Assembly: GCA_001600055.1 (NCBI GenBank)
Contig: BCIV01000018.1
Span: forward strand, 496,001-560,000
DNA from: Filobasidium wieringae
Lineage: Eukaryota; Basidiomycota; Tremellomycetes; Filobasidiales; Filobasidiaceae
Length of the DNA: 64,000 bases
Direction of reading: 5' to 3'
Shown here: piece by piece, positions 38,181 to 49,591 of the stretch
Position numbering within the stretch: position 1 is the first letter of the stretch
Layout: every line of letters begins with the position of its first letter
Position numbers and translations under genes: made by a program
The notes under the pieces: generated by a model
What the model saw: only the letters and a program-made list of their open reading frames with translations
Database searches by the model: none
What the model was told of the DNA's origin: nothing

Positions 38181-38757
38181 CATGATAGAGTAGTAGATGT
38201 TCAACAGTTCGACGGACGATCAACCTCGAAAACCCCCGCGATCGATCGAGAAGTCACGAGATGGTGACTGACGCATCCTGACCCTGGGCGCTGTCCGTCG
38301 GAACCGGTCGATCAGTGATGAAACGCGTAGAAACGGGGTGATGAAACGATCATCGGGGTTGATCGGTGGCTGTTCCTCGAGTTGCGAGTTGATCTGCGTT
38401 ACGTTGTTGGGTCGCTGGGGGGTGACTGCTCGAGATGAGGGCGGGGAAGGGAACCGAAAGAAGGAAGTGTCGAACCGAGGGAGTGGTCCAAAGGGATCTA
38501 CACGGGTGTTCTAGCGTGAGAGGAGCGGGGGGATGATCGGTGTTTGAGTATGAAATGTCCTTTGATGTCTCTGATCCAAATTCATTTCATCAGAGAGAAA
38601 AGACATGAATGATGATGTTCGATCGAGTTGAAATAGCGAGAACATCGTTCACAGCCACATCGCCGTTTCATCTCATTTCACATCCTCGCCACTCCCAATC
38701 GCCAATCACCACTCACTCGTCGACCAATCACCAGCCACCAACCACCAGCCACCGACG
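38181..38757. other. Intergenic region
   Basis: 577 bp upstream of the large unknown gene. The last 60 bp contain CACCA/CAACC repeats just before the ATG. No gene is seen. Confidence 0.5.
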
Positions 38758-41700
38758 ATGTCACCGTCATTCTACAACAACATCTCATTCGCGACCTCTG
38801 CTCCGAACATAAACATCTCAAGGGCGAGAGTAGACACTTGTCCTCAATTCTCTCTCTTGCCAGACCACTCACCCTCCTCTTCCCCTTCATCCAGTAGCAA
38901 GAAACATTCCCCGTACGGCGTCGGCGGGAAGAAGATGTCAAGCAGTAGACCGGGAACGGGGTCAACGGTAGCCTCGCTCATGACAGGAGGGAATTATTCT
39001 CAGACGACACTTCCGTCCGCAACGGGATCTACCAACCCGTCGAGCTTCTTATCGACTTTATCGCCCAGTCCAAAGATCACTCCTTTTTCGCTCTTACCTG
39101 CTACTTCTCTTTCGATAGCATCACCCCCTGCTCAGATACAGCCAACTGTACCGCCGCCTGCGTCTGGCACTACGAAATCGACGGCGCGTAACCCAGGGAC
39201 GACTCAGCTTCTCGATTTCCTCTCCCGACCTAACCTCACTCTCGAGACGGGGAAAGAGGGGGTAAAAGAATGGGTCACCCTGTGGACGGGAAGAGGGGTC
39301 CGCGTGAGGGACTTGGAAAGAAGCGTAACGGGTCTACTTCGGGTCGAGGTGAGGCTGTTTCAGATCCCTTCCCTTCGTTCGTTTGAAGTCGCCAGATTAA
39401 TTCATCCTATGAATCTTAAACGATCCAGTTATCGGCCCACCCGAACCTTCCCCTGATCATTCAGGTTCTACAATCACCTTCCACTCAACTTATCCTCCCG
39501 CCCAACCTTTCCCGTACGACACCGCTCCTCAAGGACCAAGCCTTCTGGGAGATCAACAAGAAGACGGTCGTCGATTGTTTGATAGAATGCGAAGGTGTCT
39601 ATTCCGGGACCCGGACTGTACCTGGGACGGATCGTACTCATTCGGAAGGGAGGAAGGGGAGGGAGAGGAGTCATTCCGGTGGAGAAATCACTCTAATGAA
39701 AGAACAGGAGGAAGATGAGGAATCCCCCGCCTTGGCCGCTTCCACCTCCTCCCCCGCTGTCGGAGGACTCTCGAGGTTCTTGAGTAGGAGTATAAAACCA
39801 TCCAAATCGAGCTCGGAATCCATCAGACCTCTCCCGGTCTCTTACCTCTCCACAGCCTCCTGTCCTTCCACCCAAGATCCAGTCTCCGCGTCTAATTCTA
39901 ATTCCAGTTCGAACGGGAATCTAGGGGACCCATGGGCACCGGTAGAGGGTGTGAAGGAACGTACGGGACTGGTAGGGTTTTTCAGGAGGAGGACTAAATT
40001 GGAACCTTCCCGCGTCGGGGAGGAGACGGGGAGATCTCGGGAAGGGTTGGCTAGGATCCGATCGGGACCTTCTTCCGCCCCTGACAATGGGGGCAAGAAT
40101 AGGGAGAAGACGTTTGCGGGGATCCTGCTTGGGTCGGGTAAGGTGAGGAAGGATAGGGAACGGTCGAGGGAAGAGATTCAGGTGAGGTCTTTAGGGGATA
40201 ACGTGGCGAGGGATGAGGAGTGGGGGAATATCACGGTCACCCCTCCCCCTCCTCTTGCTCCTCCTACTGCGGGACATACCGCTCGACCGGCTCCGCAAGG
40301 GAAACTTAGGGAACAACAGGTCCAGGAAGTCTTATTGGCCTATATCACTAAACGGAGCACCACCTGGGACCTCTCTAAAGAACTAGGCACCTCCACGCTC
40401 GACGATCCGGCCGAAGGGGGGCTCGTGAGCAGGACCGCCAGCAGAGTCGGGTTGGGCAGGAAAGGCAGTATCGCCAGCGCTAGTCATGATGAGGAAGAGG
40501 GGGAGAGGAAGATGAAGAGGGGGATGTTGGAGTTGGAAGCAGTTAATACCAAACTGGCACAGATCGAGTTCGAGGTGAGTCTCGCGCGCGCGCCTGCGGA
40601 TTCAGGTTCGGGTCACTCGGGATTGCATTGCGAGTGTTGACGAGATGATCCCGACCTACAGCTCATCTTGCGTTGCGGAAAGCATTTTCATCCGGCGATC
40701 CAGTCCGCTCTCCATAAAGTCCGGTTCCACATGGGTTACTGTTCTTCCATCCAACTCGTCAAGCGGTTGAACGCGTTGGAAAGGGAAGCTCATCATTTCG
40801 ATCAGGAGGGCAAGGTTCAGCATGATATCACCGATCTCGTCAAGGATAAGGCGAGGATGAAGATAGAGGCTTGGATACGGTTGAGATGGGACATAGTCGA
40901 TAGGTGGGAACTGGTCAAGTTGTTGAAGAACGATGTGCTCTGTAAGGTGAGTGGACGGTGTGCGATCGCTTACTGTAAACCGCGCGCGGCGTTGATGTTT
41001 ACTCGTTTGTGATAGGTCCCGGAAGATATACAGGCGCTCGTAAGGACGGCGATGGCTACCGTCACTCTCCCCGCAACTTCGTTCCCCCCTTTCAAAGCCA
41101 GCTCGTCCAAGTTCAAGGTCAGCGAGATGATGCATAACAGATCATTGGAGAATAGACGACCTTCGTTGTCTAATAACCTTAGCACGTGGGGAGGATCCAC
41201 ACCGAATCTAGCCATCCCTTTCTCTTCCCCCTCGGTCTCCTCCGTGGCCTCCATGATTAAGGAGAACCGAGCGGAGACGCTCTTGATCAATATCCTAGCG
41301 TTACCGACCTTGACGAATACTCGGGAACTGGTCATCGAGTGGATCCGGAAATTACGACAACAACGCTTGAAGGATGGAACGGGCTGGTGGCTCTCCGATG
41401 GAAAGTCCGTCTCTGGAGTGGAATACATGGAGAGCGTCCTCGAATCGTTGGAACTGGATTGTTACGAGAAGAAACAGTATCAATTACAGACCATGTTCGA
41501 TACCGTTCGAAAGGCGTTCCTCCTGGAACCCTCTCAAGTACACGATCGAGCCAGAGCGGGCGAGGCGGCGAGGAGGTATCGTGAAGCCTCCGAGGGGAAG
41601 ATCTTCCCCCGTTCCACGCTCGTGACAAAGGTTTGGCAGGAGAACGATGGACCACCGTCTTTCAAAGTACATCGGCCTAATTTCGCGATCGGTGAGGCTA

Positions 41701-43322
41701 ATACAGCTCAGGACGTGTTGACCGCATCTCTTTCGACGGAATCGCGTCGACCCAGCCTTGTCGGGCTGACAGCCATCTTGGAAGATAAGAGCAGCTCATC
41801 ACATTCTGTAGAAGATTCTCTTATCACACATAACGTGCTCGGTCTGCTTCCAGCAGACTCGATCGTACCGGAAGCCGTCGAACCTGTTCCACCTCGACTC
41901 TCTGTAGAGATCCCTAGAGCGCTACCCCGGCATCGTAAAGCACTCAGCAAACTTTCCGAGGCCGGATCGGAGATGGCTATGGAAATGGCATCGATATTTG
42001 CCACGCGGGATTCCAATTCTAGGGCGTCGAATCATACAATATCGATTCTCGACCATGATGGCGATATAAAAACGAGGCCGTTCACTGAAGACGCCGCTCA
42101 TCCGAACGTGTCTACCATCTGGGAAGTCGAACAAAGTTCGTCAACGGAACCTGGCCTAGTCTCCGCTCCAGTGGAATCACACGCGGACGATCTCTCTCCT
42201 TCTGTTTCCCGGAATTTCCCTCTAGAAGAGGATGAGAACGATAGCATCTCTCCATTCCCAAAGCCCACCTCTCCTCCAAGACCGATTCCAGATAGGTCGA
42301 CTAGTCTCCTCAACGAAACGAACTCCCGCAGCCGCAACCTTGGCTCGAACATTGAACGGGGACGTCAATCTCGGACATCATCGTATAATAGCGATGAAGT
42401 TTCGGCGACAGGCAGTCGGATGGCCTACCTTCAGCCTTCGACTCTGTCCCAAGTCTTGACTTTGTTTAACGGGAGAGGGCAGCTGATACCAGGATTAAGT
42501 CCTGGTATGCTTGAGATTGAATTGCTCAAGATTGTCGAGACCGAAAGACAAAAATCGCTGGCGCGGGCGAGAGATTGGACACAGCAAGACGTCGATAGGG
42601 TCGGATGGCTTATCGATGAGATACGTGCGACTGTAAGTGCGCGCCTATGTTTCATTGCTTCCTATCTTGACATGACTTGAGTTGTGCAGGTCAACCTTCC
42701 TCAAATCGATCACATTTTCGCTCGAGTACGCTCGTCCTTGGAGGCGAATTGTGCTGGCGGTGACAGCGCATTACCGATCAACATATCGGTGCCAAATACT
42801 CCCGGAGGTCTGACGATAACGACACCTTCGCCTCATAGCGGTCGAGTCGACTCGTCTGCACCATGGCAACGTAGTTATGGCGAGAAAGGCGAGGTCAGCC
42901 TTGGCCAGCTCCGACTAGTGGGAGCACATTCCGTAACTTCGCTGGTGACACAATCTACTGGCATAGAACGACCACGTATCGCATCAACCAGTTCATTCCA
43001 AGGCAGCTCCGCTGCGCCGTCGCAGGAGGATCATATACCCGTATCGTCTGCAGATACACCGACAACGATAGACTTGAGGGCGGCTAGAAGAGTGTCGTTC
43101 GCTGGTCACGAAGGGATCGTTTACCCAGGCATCCCGACCAGTTCACCAGACTCGACTCCACGCCCCATAGACGGTCTTCCTTCTTCTATCTTGTTAGGCA
43201 GATTACCGGATTCTCCTGCCACAGCCAGATGGTCGACGGACGTACCCTGGACAGATAATAAAGACGCGCCACCTCCATACCATCCTGTCAGCAAAGGGAC
43301 GAGTTCAGAAAGATCCGATTGA
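38758..43322 (+). CDS. Large unknown protein with conserved helical core
   Basis: Exons 38758-39348, 39465-40574, 40662-40946, 41016-42632 and 42690-43322 join in phase 0 at every junction to 1411 codons. I do not recognise the family. The N-terminus is Ser/Pro-rich. A compact region follows (LLDFLSRPNLTLETGKEGVKEWVTLW..LLRVEVLQSP..LILPPNL..DQAFWEINKKTVVDCLIECE). A long low-complexity insert comes next, then a charged helical block (about residues 560-850: LILRCGKHFHPAIQSALHKV, ALEREAHHFDQEG, WIRLRWDIVDRWELVKLL). The C-terminal 500 residues are Ser/Thr-rich. There is no signal peptide or membrane segment. A scaffold in polarity or signalling would fit, but this is a guess. Confidence 0.75.
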
Positions 43323-43529
43323 GGCTGACTACATCAGTTGAAGGCTTTTGTTGTACGGAGAGTGTAGTGTATTTGGTTCGTTATGCTGTTGTAGCGATAT
43401 TGGCACGACCTTGACGGTTCGCGCGAAGACTCAGGTTCGGCTTTGTCCTAGGCCGCCTTTAGTTCAAGGTCAACCTTTTGTGAAGCCAGTCCAAATATCC
43501 GCAATGCAGTTTAAATTGTCCAAGACGTT

Positions 43530-44513
43530 ATGGTGCGACGTATACAAGGGTGGGATCCCGTTCTAATCATCAGCCAGGTGAGCATCCATGCCAACCTGTA
43601 CAGCTAAACAGCTAAACCAACCGTTCCCCAAACACATCCAGATCATCACGTTACAAGCATTGCATTACCTGCTTCTGGCACTCTTGACCCCTCCAATAGT
43701 CACCCTCCTGACCGATGGGAACGCTTTGACGTACGCCGGAGGCGCATATGTCGAGAGCTATGTCCTGGATTGGCGGGAAATGGCGAGTCGAACAACGGCT
43801 AGAGAATTACCTCGGAAACCACCGGCAAAGCATGCTCTAGTCCGCAGAGATGTAGAGATGGATGAACCAATTCGGAGGATAAGCTTCAGGTCTATAGAAG
43901 GACCGGCTCCGGTCTCCATGAAGCCAGCTGAAAGACCTTCAGCTCGAGCAGTAGGCAACCTTAGGCGGGACGTACAAGATATCGAACGAACACATTACGC
44001 TGTAAAGGACGACAAGGACGATGCCTACGAAGTGTGGGATTATGGCGTCAGTAGGAAAAGAGGTTGGGTCTTGGCCTGGACCTGGATATTCGCCTGTCTC
44101 CTCGAGTAAGCAGTCCTTCATGGAATACAATGACTAGGATTGACCACCTTTCTCGGAAATAGCGTCATTCCCCTTTATTACCTCATCAGAAAACCAACCC
44201 ACATCCTCGATTTCTCTCTTACCCTTCTCTTCAATCATATCGTCCTGACAACATACCATACCGGAAAGTTTCCAACGAGCCTTTTCTTTTGGCTGGTCAT
44301 GGGTATCGGTTCAGCATTGACCATAACATGCGCAGAACAGGTTAGGACTCCTCCAATCCTCCTTCCATCTTATCGTGTTCTGATTCATGTGCATTTCTTC
44401 TGTAGCTATGTGTCAAGCGGGAGATGAATGAAGGTCTGGGGGCTCAGCCGTTCGGCTCGTCTGGCGATGGGACTCGATTAGAAGCCGAGGCGTACGAATT
44501 AGACGATCGATAG
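43530..44513 (+). CDS. SYS1: Golgi membrane protein Sys1
   Basis: Sys1 is a four-span Golgi protein that recruits Arl3/ARFRP1. Exons: 43530-43577 (MVRRIQGWDPVLIISQ), 43642-44105 (IITLQALHYLLLALLTP..), about 44142-44340 (TTFLGNSVIPLYYLIRKP..LDFSLTLLFNHIVLTTYHTGKFPTS) and 44406-44513. The WDP start, the LQ.LHY first span and the TTFLG..PLYYLIR..LDF block are diagnostic. About 75 extra residues (SRTTARELPRKPPAK.. to ..DYGVSRKRG) lie in the loop after span 1. Between exons 2 and 3 the frames agree and the donor GTAAGC is good, but no AG acceptor sits at the in-frame border (the bases before 44142 are TT). That suggests an unusual splice site or a sequence error. Expected length is about 270 residues. 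Confidence 0.82.
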
Positions 44514-44630
44514 GTTTCTTCGCAACAGCATTATATATGCCTTACTGTATACTCTATATATTCTATACAACAGTCTATCAGAACTGCACATCATACGTCT
44601 CAACACCTCTTGCCTGGCTTGTTACCTGAC

Positions 44631-46376
44631 TTATACATAAGTGATCGTCGTACCCATCTTGATCACCTCTTTGACCGTGCCCAACATCCCTATTAGAACC
44701 CTCCCAACTTCCTCGACAATTCCGTTCACTCCGCCCACCCCGTCGGCCTCCATCCCAGCTCGTGCAGCCCTCCTTCTCCTTCTTCTCTGAATCATACCTA
44801 GCATGAACCATATAATCGAAACGACCGATAAAGCCCTGATCATCCCCGTGAACAGTGGGCTGCGGGATAACCGAAGATGAAGGGGAGTCCGGTTGCGTGA
44901 CTTTGTGAGGTCTATTCGACGACGATCCGTAGGACTCGGTTCCCCTTGGGAATCAGAAGTGGATAAGGGGGTATCGAGGTATCGGACGATTCGTTGGCGC
45001 ATTGTTTCGAATGCTGAGTGCCGTCGTCCTGTTGGGTAATGCTCTATGGATGTAGGCGTCAAGACTAACAGAAGGGAAATGTCAGTATCATATTGTATAT
45101 AAGCTGAGTTCTTGAGGGAATGGCACTTACTCAGACTGACGTCATCTCCCTTCTCTTCCTTTGCGATAGTTAACTCCTTCTTATTCTTTGTGCTCTTATT
45201 TTCATCGGAAGCTTGTGACCTTTTCGATTCAGCTGCAGCACTCGCTGATCCCACTCCATAATCCCCCGGCCTAACCGTTCGATCTGTCAAAGCGCTGAAT
45301 GCACTCAGACTGGGTGTTCTTGCATCAAGCGAATTGCTCGGGGAAGGAGAGGGAAGGTGTAAAGCTGATCCTGACAGTGAATTCGATTCGGAGAAGATGG
45401 ATGATGAGAGGGAAGTAACTGAGTTGGTCAGGGATGTAGAGGCCGAGAGGGAACGGGTTTGTTGGTATGATTTGTGTTGCGTCTCGAGAGCATGCAACTT
45501 TTTCAGAAGTTTCTGTTGCGGTTGCGAAAGATTTAGTCATCAGGGCTCATCTGCTCAAAGGAAAGAGGAAAGACGGACCTCCTGTTCTTCTGCCTTTGGG
45601 AATAATCCACCAAGAATCATCTCCCTACTCAACTCCCAATCCTCGAATCGCGGTAAGATCTCCAAGACATAAGTCTTCAGCACGTGTTTGTACCCCTTGG
45701 AAAGCGCCGTGAGACCCTGAACGAGCACCCAATCGTCATCTATCCCTTTCTTCCCGGAAGATGAAGCCACATTCCCATTCCCGTTCCCGTTCACAGAATG
45801 ATGAGATTTATGTCTCCGAGGATTAGACAAACGATCTATCGTATCCTCTTCTAAACCTGTCAGCCATTTTTCTACTTCTTGCCTGGCCATGAACAAAGGA
45901 TGGGCTTGGCGCGTTTGAGCAGGGAGAGAGTCGGAGTAAGGTGTTGGAGAGGAAGAATGGATTTTGAGAAGGGAGAGCAGGATGGTATGTAGGATACTCG
46001 GGTGTATGGGAGAGCTTGAACCGGCTTGTGTGGGGTCCGAATGTTCCTTCTGATACGTTTCCGTAATCTTGCTGAACAATCCATTGGAGTGGCCCGTTTC
46101 TTCTCCATTGGAAGCGATAGATTCGGTATACTTTGAGACCAACACAAACACCCAAAGCTTATACGCCTTTATTCTCTCTTCGCTCATCTTCAACCACCCT
46201 TGAATCGTTCTTGGTAGTCCATGAACATGATGGGTTATCCGGTCTTCAGGCACGGTCGAAGTCGATAGTAGCGATAGCACGGTGGATTCCGCTGCTTGAA
46301 AATCTCGAGTGAGGAGATGTTGAGTCGTGCTATGGTACAAACGCTCGTATCGTTCTCTCTCCTCCATTGTGGTCAT
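44631..46376 (-). CDS. Predicted membrane-anchored protein, possibly Pex26-like
   Basis: Exons 46376-45579, 45512-45131 and 45064-44631 give 537 codons. The soluble N-terminal two thirds are helical (ERLYHSTTQHLLTRDFQAAESTVLSLL; RIKAYKLWVFVLVSKYTESIA; GYKHVLKTYVLEILPRFEDWELSREMILGGLFPKAEEQE), like a TPR-type fold. A Ser-rich linker follows. One strong hydrophobic span (IRALSVVSIIWFMLGMI) is flanked by RRRRRR, with a weaker hydrophobic end (RVLIGMLGTVKEVI). A helical body plus a near-C-terminal anchor resembles fungal peroxin Pex26/Pex15, which tethers Pex1-Pex6 to peroxisomes. That is a resemblance in layout only. The start at MTTMEER was preferred to an upstream ATG at 46439. Confidence 0.6.
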
Positions 46377-46638
46377 GGTAAGATCTATGTGTGGTGTATG
46401 GTTCCGACTTGTGATTTTATAGAATGAGTCGAGGAGCAATTGTCGATCATGTCAAGGCTCAACGTCTAGCATTACGAAAGCGCATAAAGCCAAGAGCATG
46501 CGTTATTCGGTCATAACCGGTAACAACCGAATCCCTCCGGCAGCCCGGGCATCATCATTTATTTGTGATTCCTCGGGATCATTCCTAAATGTTACACACA
46601 TATACATCCAGATTCCATTCACGAGGCTCATGGTCCCA

Positions 46639-49151
46639 TTACGATTTGGCCTGATACCCTCGAATAGCATCGACCAACCTCCAGACCCCCCAAGCACCAG
46701 GATCAGGTATATCCGCCTTGAGCAGATCTTCCTGATTCACATAACTACCCCTTCCAGCAAGCGCTACGAGCTTCTTCGTCTCGTTTGCAGCTTCCAACGC
46801 AGCTTCCGCCGCACCGTTTATATCGCCCGGTTGGTTAGTGAGATGCTTGACATAGGCTTCCAAAGGATCGACGAGGGTTCGACTGGGCGGTCTAGCGCGA
46901 GTGACTGTTCGTGTATGAAAATCAGCTTCGCACAAATCACCTCGCCACAATAAATCTTGGCTCACATAGATAAAGATTAGCCAAAGCGCTCTCAGCAGCT
47001 TCCGACCAATGCTTCTCCTCGATCATTTCCTCTCCACCAGCTGCTATCCGGCCTAAAGCTGCGCCAAGGCCGGAGAAGAAGATACTATATAACGACCCGC
47101 TCGTCCCGCCCATAACCTCTTCCGCCGCCTCGGCAATAAGGTTGATATCACTGATCAAATTCTTCCCGTTGATCTTCTTCTCCTCGATCTCTTTGAGTAC
47201 ACCTAAGATGCTTGCCATCGATCAACCCCAGATCTTATCGCCTATTTGAAGTACGGACTGAGACTCACCTTCCGCTCCGGACCTGAGGGTCAGGCCCGCA
47301 TCCCCATCACCAGCGATCACATCTTGCCTAGTGATCTCCGGTTCAGCCTCGACCACCGCCTCACAAGCGCGTTTCAACGCATTCAAGAATCCTTCAGGAT
47401 CATTAGCTATCCAATCCAAATCAAAGTAGAGTCCATGAGCCCTTGATCCTACCCAAAGTATCTCGCAAGGGACAACGCACCTCGACAAGCAGGCAACTCG
47501 GCCCTGATCTGTTCGACCTGCTCAACACGTTCTTCGACCGTTCCAGGTTCTGTGGGATTGTACCATCCCCAACCAGGAGCGGACGCTGGGGAATCGAGGT
47601 ATCGTAGGATATCGGATTTATCTGCTCCTGTTGATTTGTCACGAGGAAGGAGCAGAAGAGTGAGGGAGAACCCGGGGACGGAGAGGGAAGTCTTTGCGTT
47701 CGATGAATCGTCGCGAATCAATAGCTGGAATGTGTACGTGATGTGATGGTGGTCAAGGCTTACCATATAAGTTCCGTTTAGTACTCGAACAGGTCTGATA
47801 CCGTTTTTCCTCAACCAGGCGACACTTTCTCCGCAGATCGCTCCCATCTCCAACTCCGTCATTCCTCCCAAGTTATTCACGAGGAGGACGACTTCGTCCT
47901 TGCCATCCTCTATCGAGTCCCCAGATCAGTCTTCATTCACGCAGAGTAAAACGGCAACAGGGAGAAGAACTTACTGGCAAATGGAACGAAAGATCGATCT
48001 TCGTCCTCAGTCTCGGTGATGGAAGTCAACAACCCATCCACGAGCTCTGACATAGGAGGTGCCTTCTTCCTTGCGACACCGGATTCGTTATGAATCCCCA
48101 TACCCTACACATGGAGCTGAGATCAGTCCCGGTGTTATCTATTCACCACGCTGGAGTTCTTACCAGATCGATGTCCCCTGAAACAATTTCAGTCGGTTCA
48201 GCGTTAGTCCCAGGGACCTAGACAAGCAAATGAGATTCGAACGATCAGCGCAAAGTCATCGCTCTTACGTCTAGGTGGTGACTGACATAACAATGCTCCA
48301 ATCCAACACCATACGATCCTAAGTTGGCTGCTATGCCCTGAGCGATCTTTTCTACCTCGGGTAAGGATAGACCTTCTGCTGCAGCCGCCGCAGCTATTTT
48401 GTACGCAAGAACGGTTCCCGCCATTCCCCTGGTCGCCGTGGAAACATTAAAGTCAGGTTATGAAGGAGAAAGACTTGTACGGAAAGACTTACCGACGACC
48501 GACGATTCCTCCTTGCTTTTTGCCTACACTGACATCGTCCCCGATGAGGAGAACGCGGACGTCGGAATCGTTTATATGTTGAGCTTTTGCTTGTGACGCT
48601 GCTAGCCCAAAGTGCAGTGCGTCACCCGAGTAGTTCATCACTACTACAAGGACACTGGGGAAGGCGTGGAGGTAGACTTGTAAGTTTGCCTAATCTGAGT
48701 AGAAACAACAAAGAAACGGAACTTACCCAGACTTGTTCAAAACCCGGTCGATAGCCCAGCGGATCTGCTTGACATTGGGACTAGCAAAGACCGCTCCGCA
48801 GACCGCAGCGTCCAAGAGACCTTGTCCGACGAATCCAGCATGTGCAGGCTCGTGTCCCGATCCTCCACCGGAGATGATAGATACTCTGTTCTTCTCGGAA
48901 TCTGTTTTCTCCCTGTATACCACTGGAATGCAATCTGCATTTACTACTACGACTTCCGCGTTCAGAGGGGGACATGTTTTACGGACCTTTCGTTTGTGTG
49001 TTGACCTTTACGGTAGGGTTCTGAGCAGCAAGACCGACGAGGCAGTCAGAGACCAAGTCTTTTGGGTCATTGTGGATGTAATGACCTGTTCCACCTGGAT
49101 TAGCCTTCGAAAGTGCTAACGGTTAGAGGAGATTGACATACCTCGAGGCAT
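46639..49151 (-). CDS. DAK1: Dihydroxyacetone kinase (ATP-dependent, DhaK-DhaL fusion)
   Basis: Converts dihydroxyacetone plus ATP to dihydroxyacetone phosphate, for glycolysis and detoxification. Exons: 49151-49142, 49094-48987, 48934-48727, 48654-48493, 48428-48287, 48217-48164, 48104-47975, 47909-47764, 47724-47481, 47406-47269, 47202-46966, 46904-46639; total 614 codons. The DhaK half has [39 protein letters not shown] and LEHCYVPG (the His-containing active-site loop), then MGIHNESG and LVNNLGG. The DhaL half has [17 protein letters not shown] (Mg-ATP aspartates, about 436-452), [16 protein letters not shown] and [18 protein letters not shown]. The first exon is only 10 nt (MPR plus one base). 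This is the first gene of the proposed cluster; two CGG-N12-CCG elements lie in its promoter. Confidence 0.95.
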
Positions 49152-49211
49152 TTTATGAGCTGATATCAGGACGGAGCGGAAAAAGCTTGACGAGTGTTCA
49201 ATGATATGAAC

Positions 49212-49229
49212 CGGTTGTCCAGAATTCCG
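49212..49229 (+). promoter_or_regulatory. Weak copy of the cluster CGG-N12-CCG element
   Basis: CGGTTGTCCAGAATTCCG, 61 bp upstream of the kinase ATG. It has the same 18-bp length and CGG/CCG ends as the stronger copies, but the core agrees only in part. Confidence 0.4.
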
Positions 49230-49319
49230 ATCCCTTAGAAGTGATTGTTATATTGTTAGTTATTTATCATCCTCGGAGGATTCTGAAGGTTGAGATTATC
49301 AAAGAGCTTGGCCTGACCT

Positions 49320-49331
49320 CGGTTCGGACCG
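49320..49331. promoter_or_regulatory. CGG-N6-CCG palindrome upstream of dihydroxyacetone kinase
   Basis: CGGTTCGGACCG, identical to 27618-27629 upstream of gluconokinase. Its last two bases overlap the start of the cluster element at 49330. Confidence 0.35.
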
Positions 49332-49347
49332 GCCGTGCCTGAATCCG
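49330..49347 (+). promoter_or_regulatory. Cluster CGG-N12-CCG element, kinase promoter
   Basis: CGGCCGTGCCTGAATCCG, 179 bp upstream of the kinase ATG. It shares 15 of 18 bases with the copy at 52996 (reverse strand) and 16 of 18 with the copy at 58408. A candidate binding site for the adjoining Zn2Cys6 regulator. Confidence 0.65.
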
Positions 49348-49591
49348 TCATACACACCTCAGATCGCATATCCACTTTCCACAATGGACGTCAATCGATG
49401 TGATGTCCGTTCGACGCCCCATGCCCCGACTCATATCTAAAAGTGGTGTCAATCTGACACAAGCCAAATCAGAGGATATGTTGTTCTTCAGATTAGCATG
49501 TCTTGGGATTGTTCTCGAGTATGTCATCGATCTGTGTCATTTCACCCAGAGTACAATCAAGGATATCTGTGTGATCCCACTTGGCATTGGG

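Larger units (their letters stand above)
49152..49591. other. Promoter region of dihydroxyacetone kinase
   Basis: 440 bp between the kinase start and the regulator stop. It contains the cluster element at 49330-49347, a weaker copy at 49212-49229 and an overlapping CGG-N6-CCG palindrome at 49320-49331. Confidence 0.6.

Noticed and set aside
43588..43641. Upstream in-frame ATG (MPTCTAKQLNQ) as the SYS1 start
   Set aside because: Splicing 43577 to 43642 yields WDPVLIISQ-IITLQALHY, the conserved Sys1 start; the ATG falls inside that intron.
49320..49347. Treating the two overlapping kinase-promoter motifs as one site
   Set aside because: They differ in spacing (N6 against N12) and each has its own second copy elsewhere, so they are listed separately.
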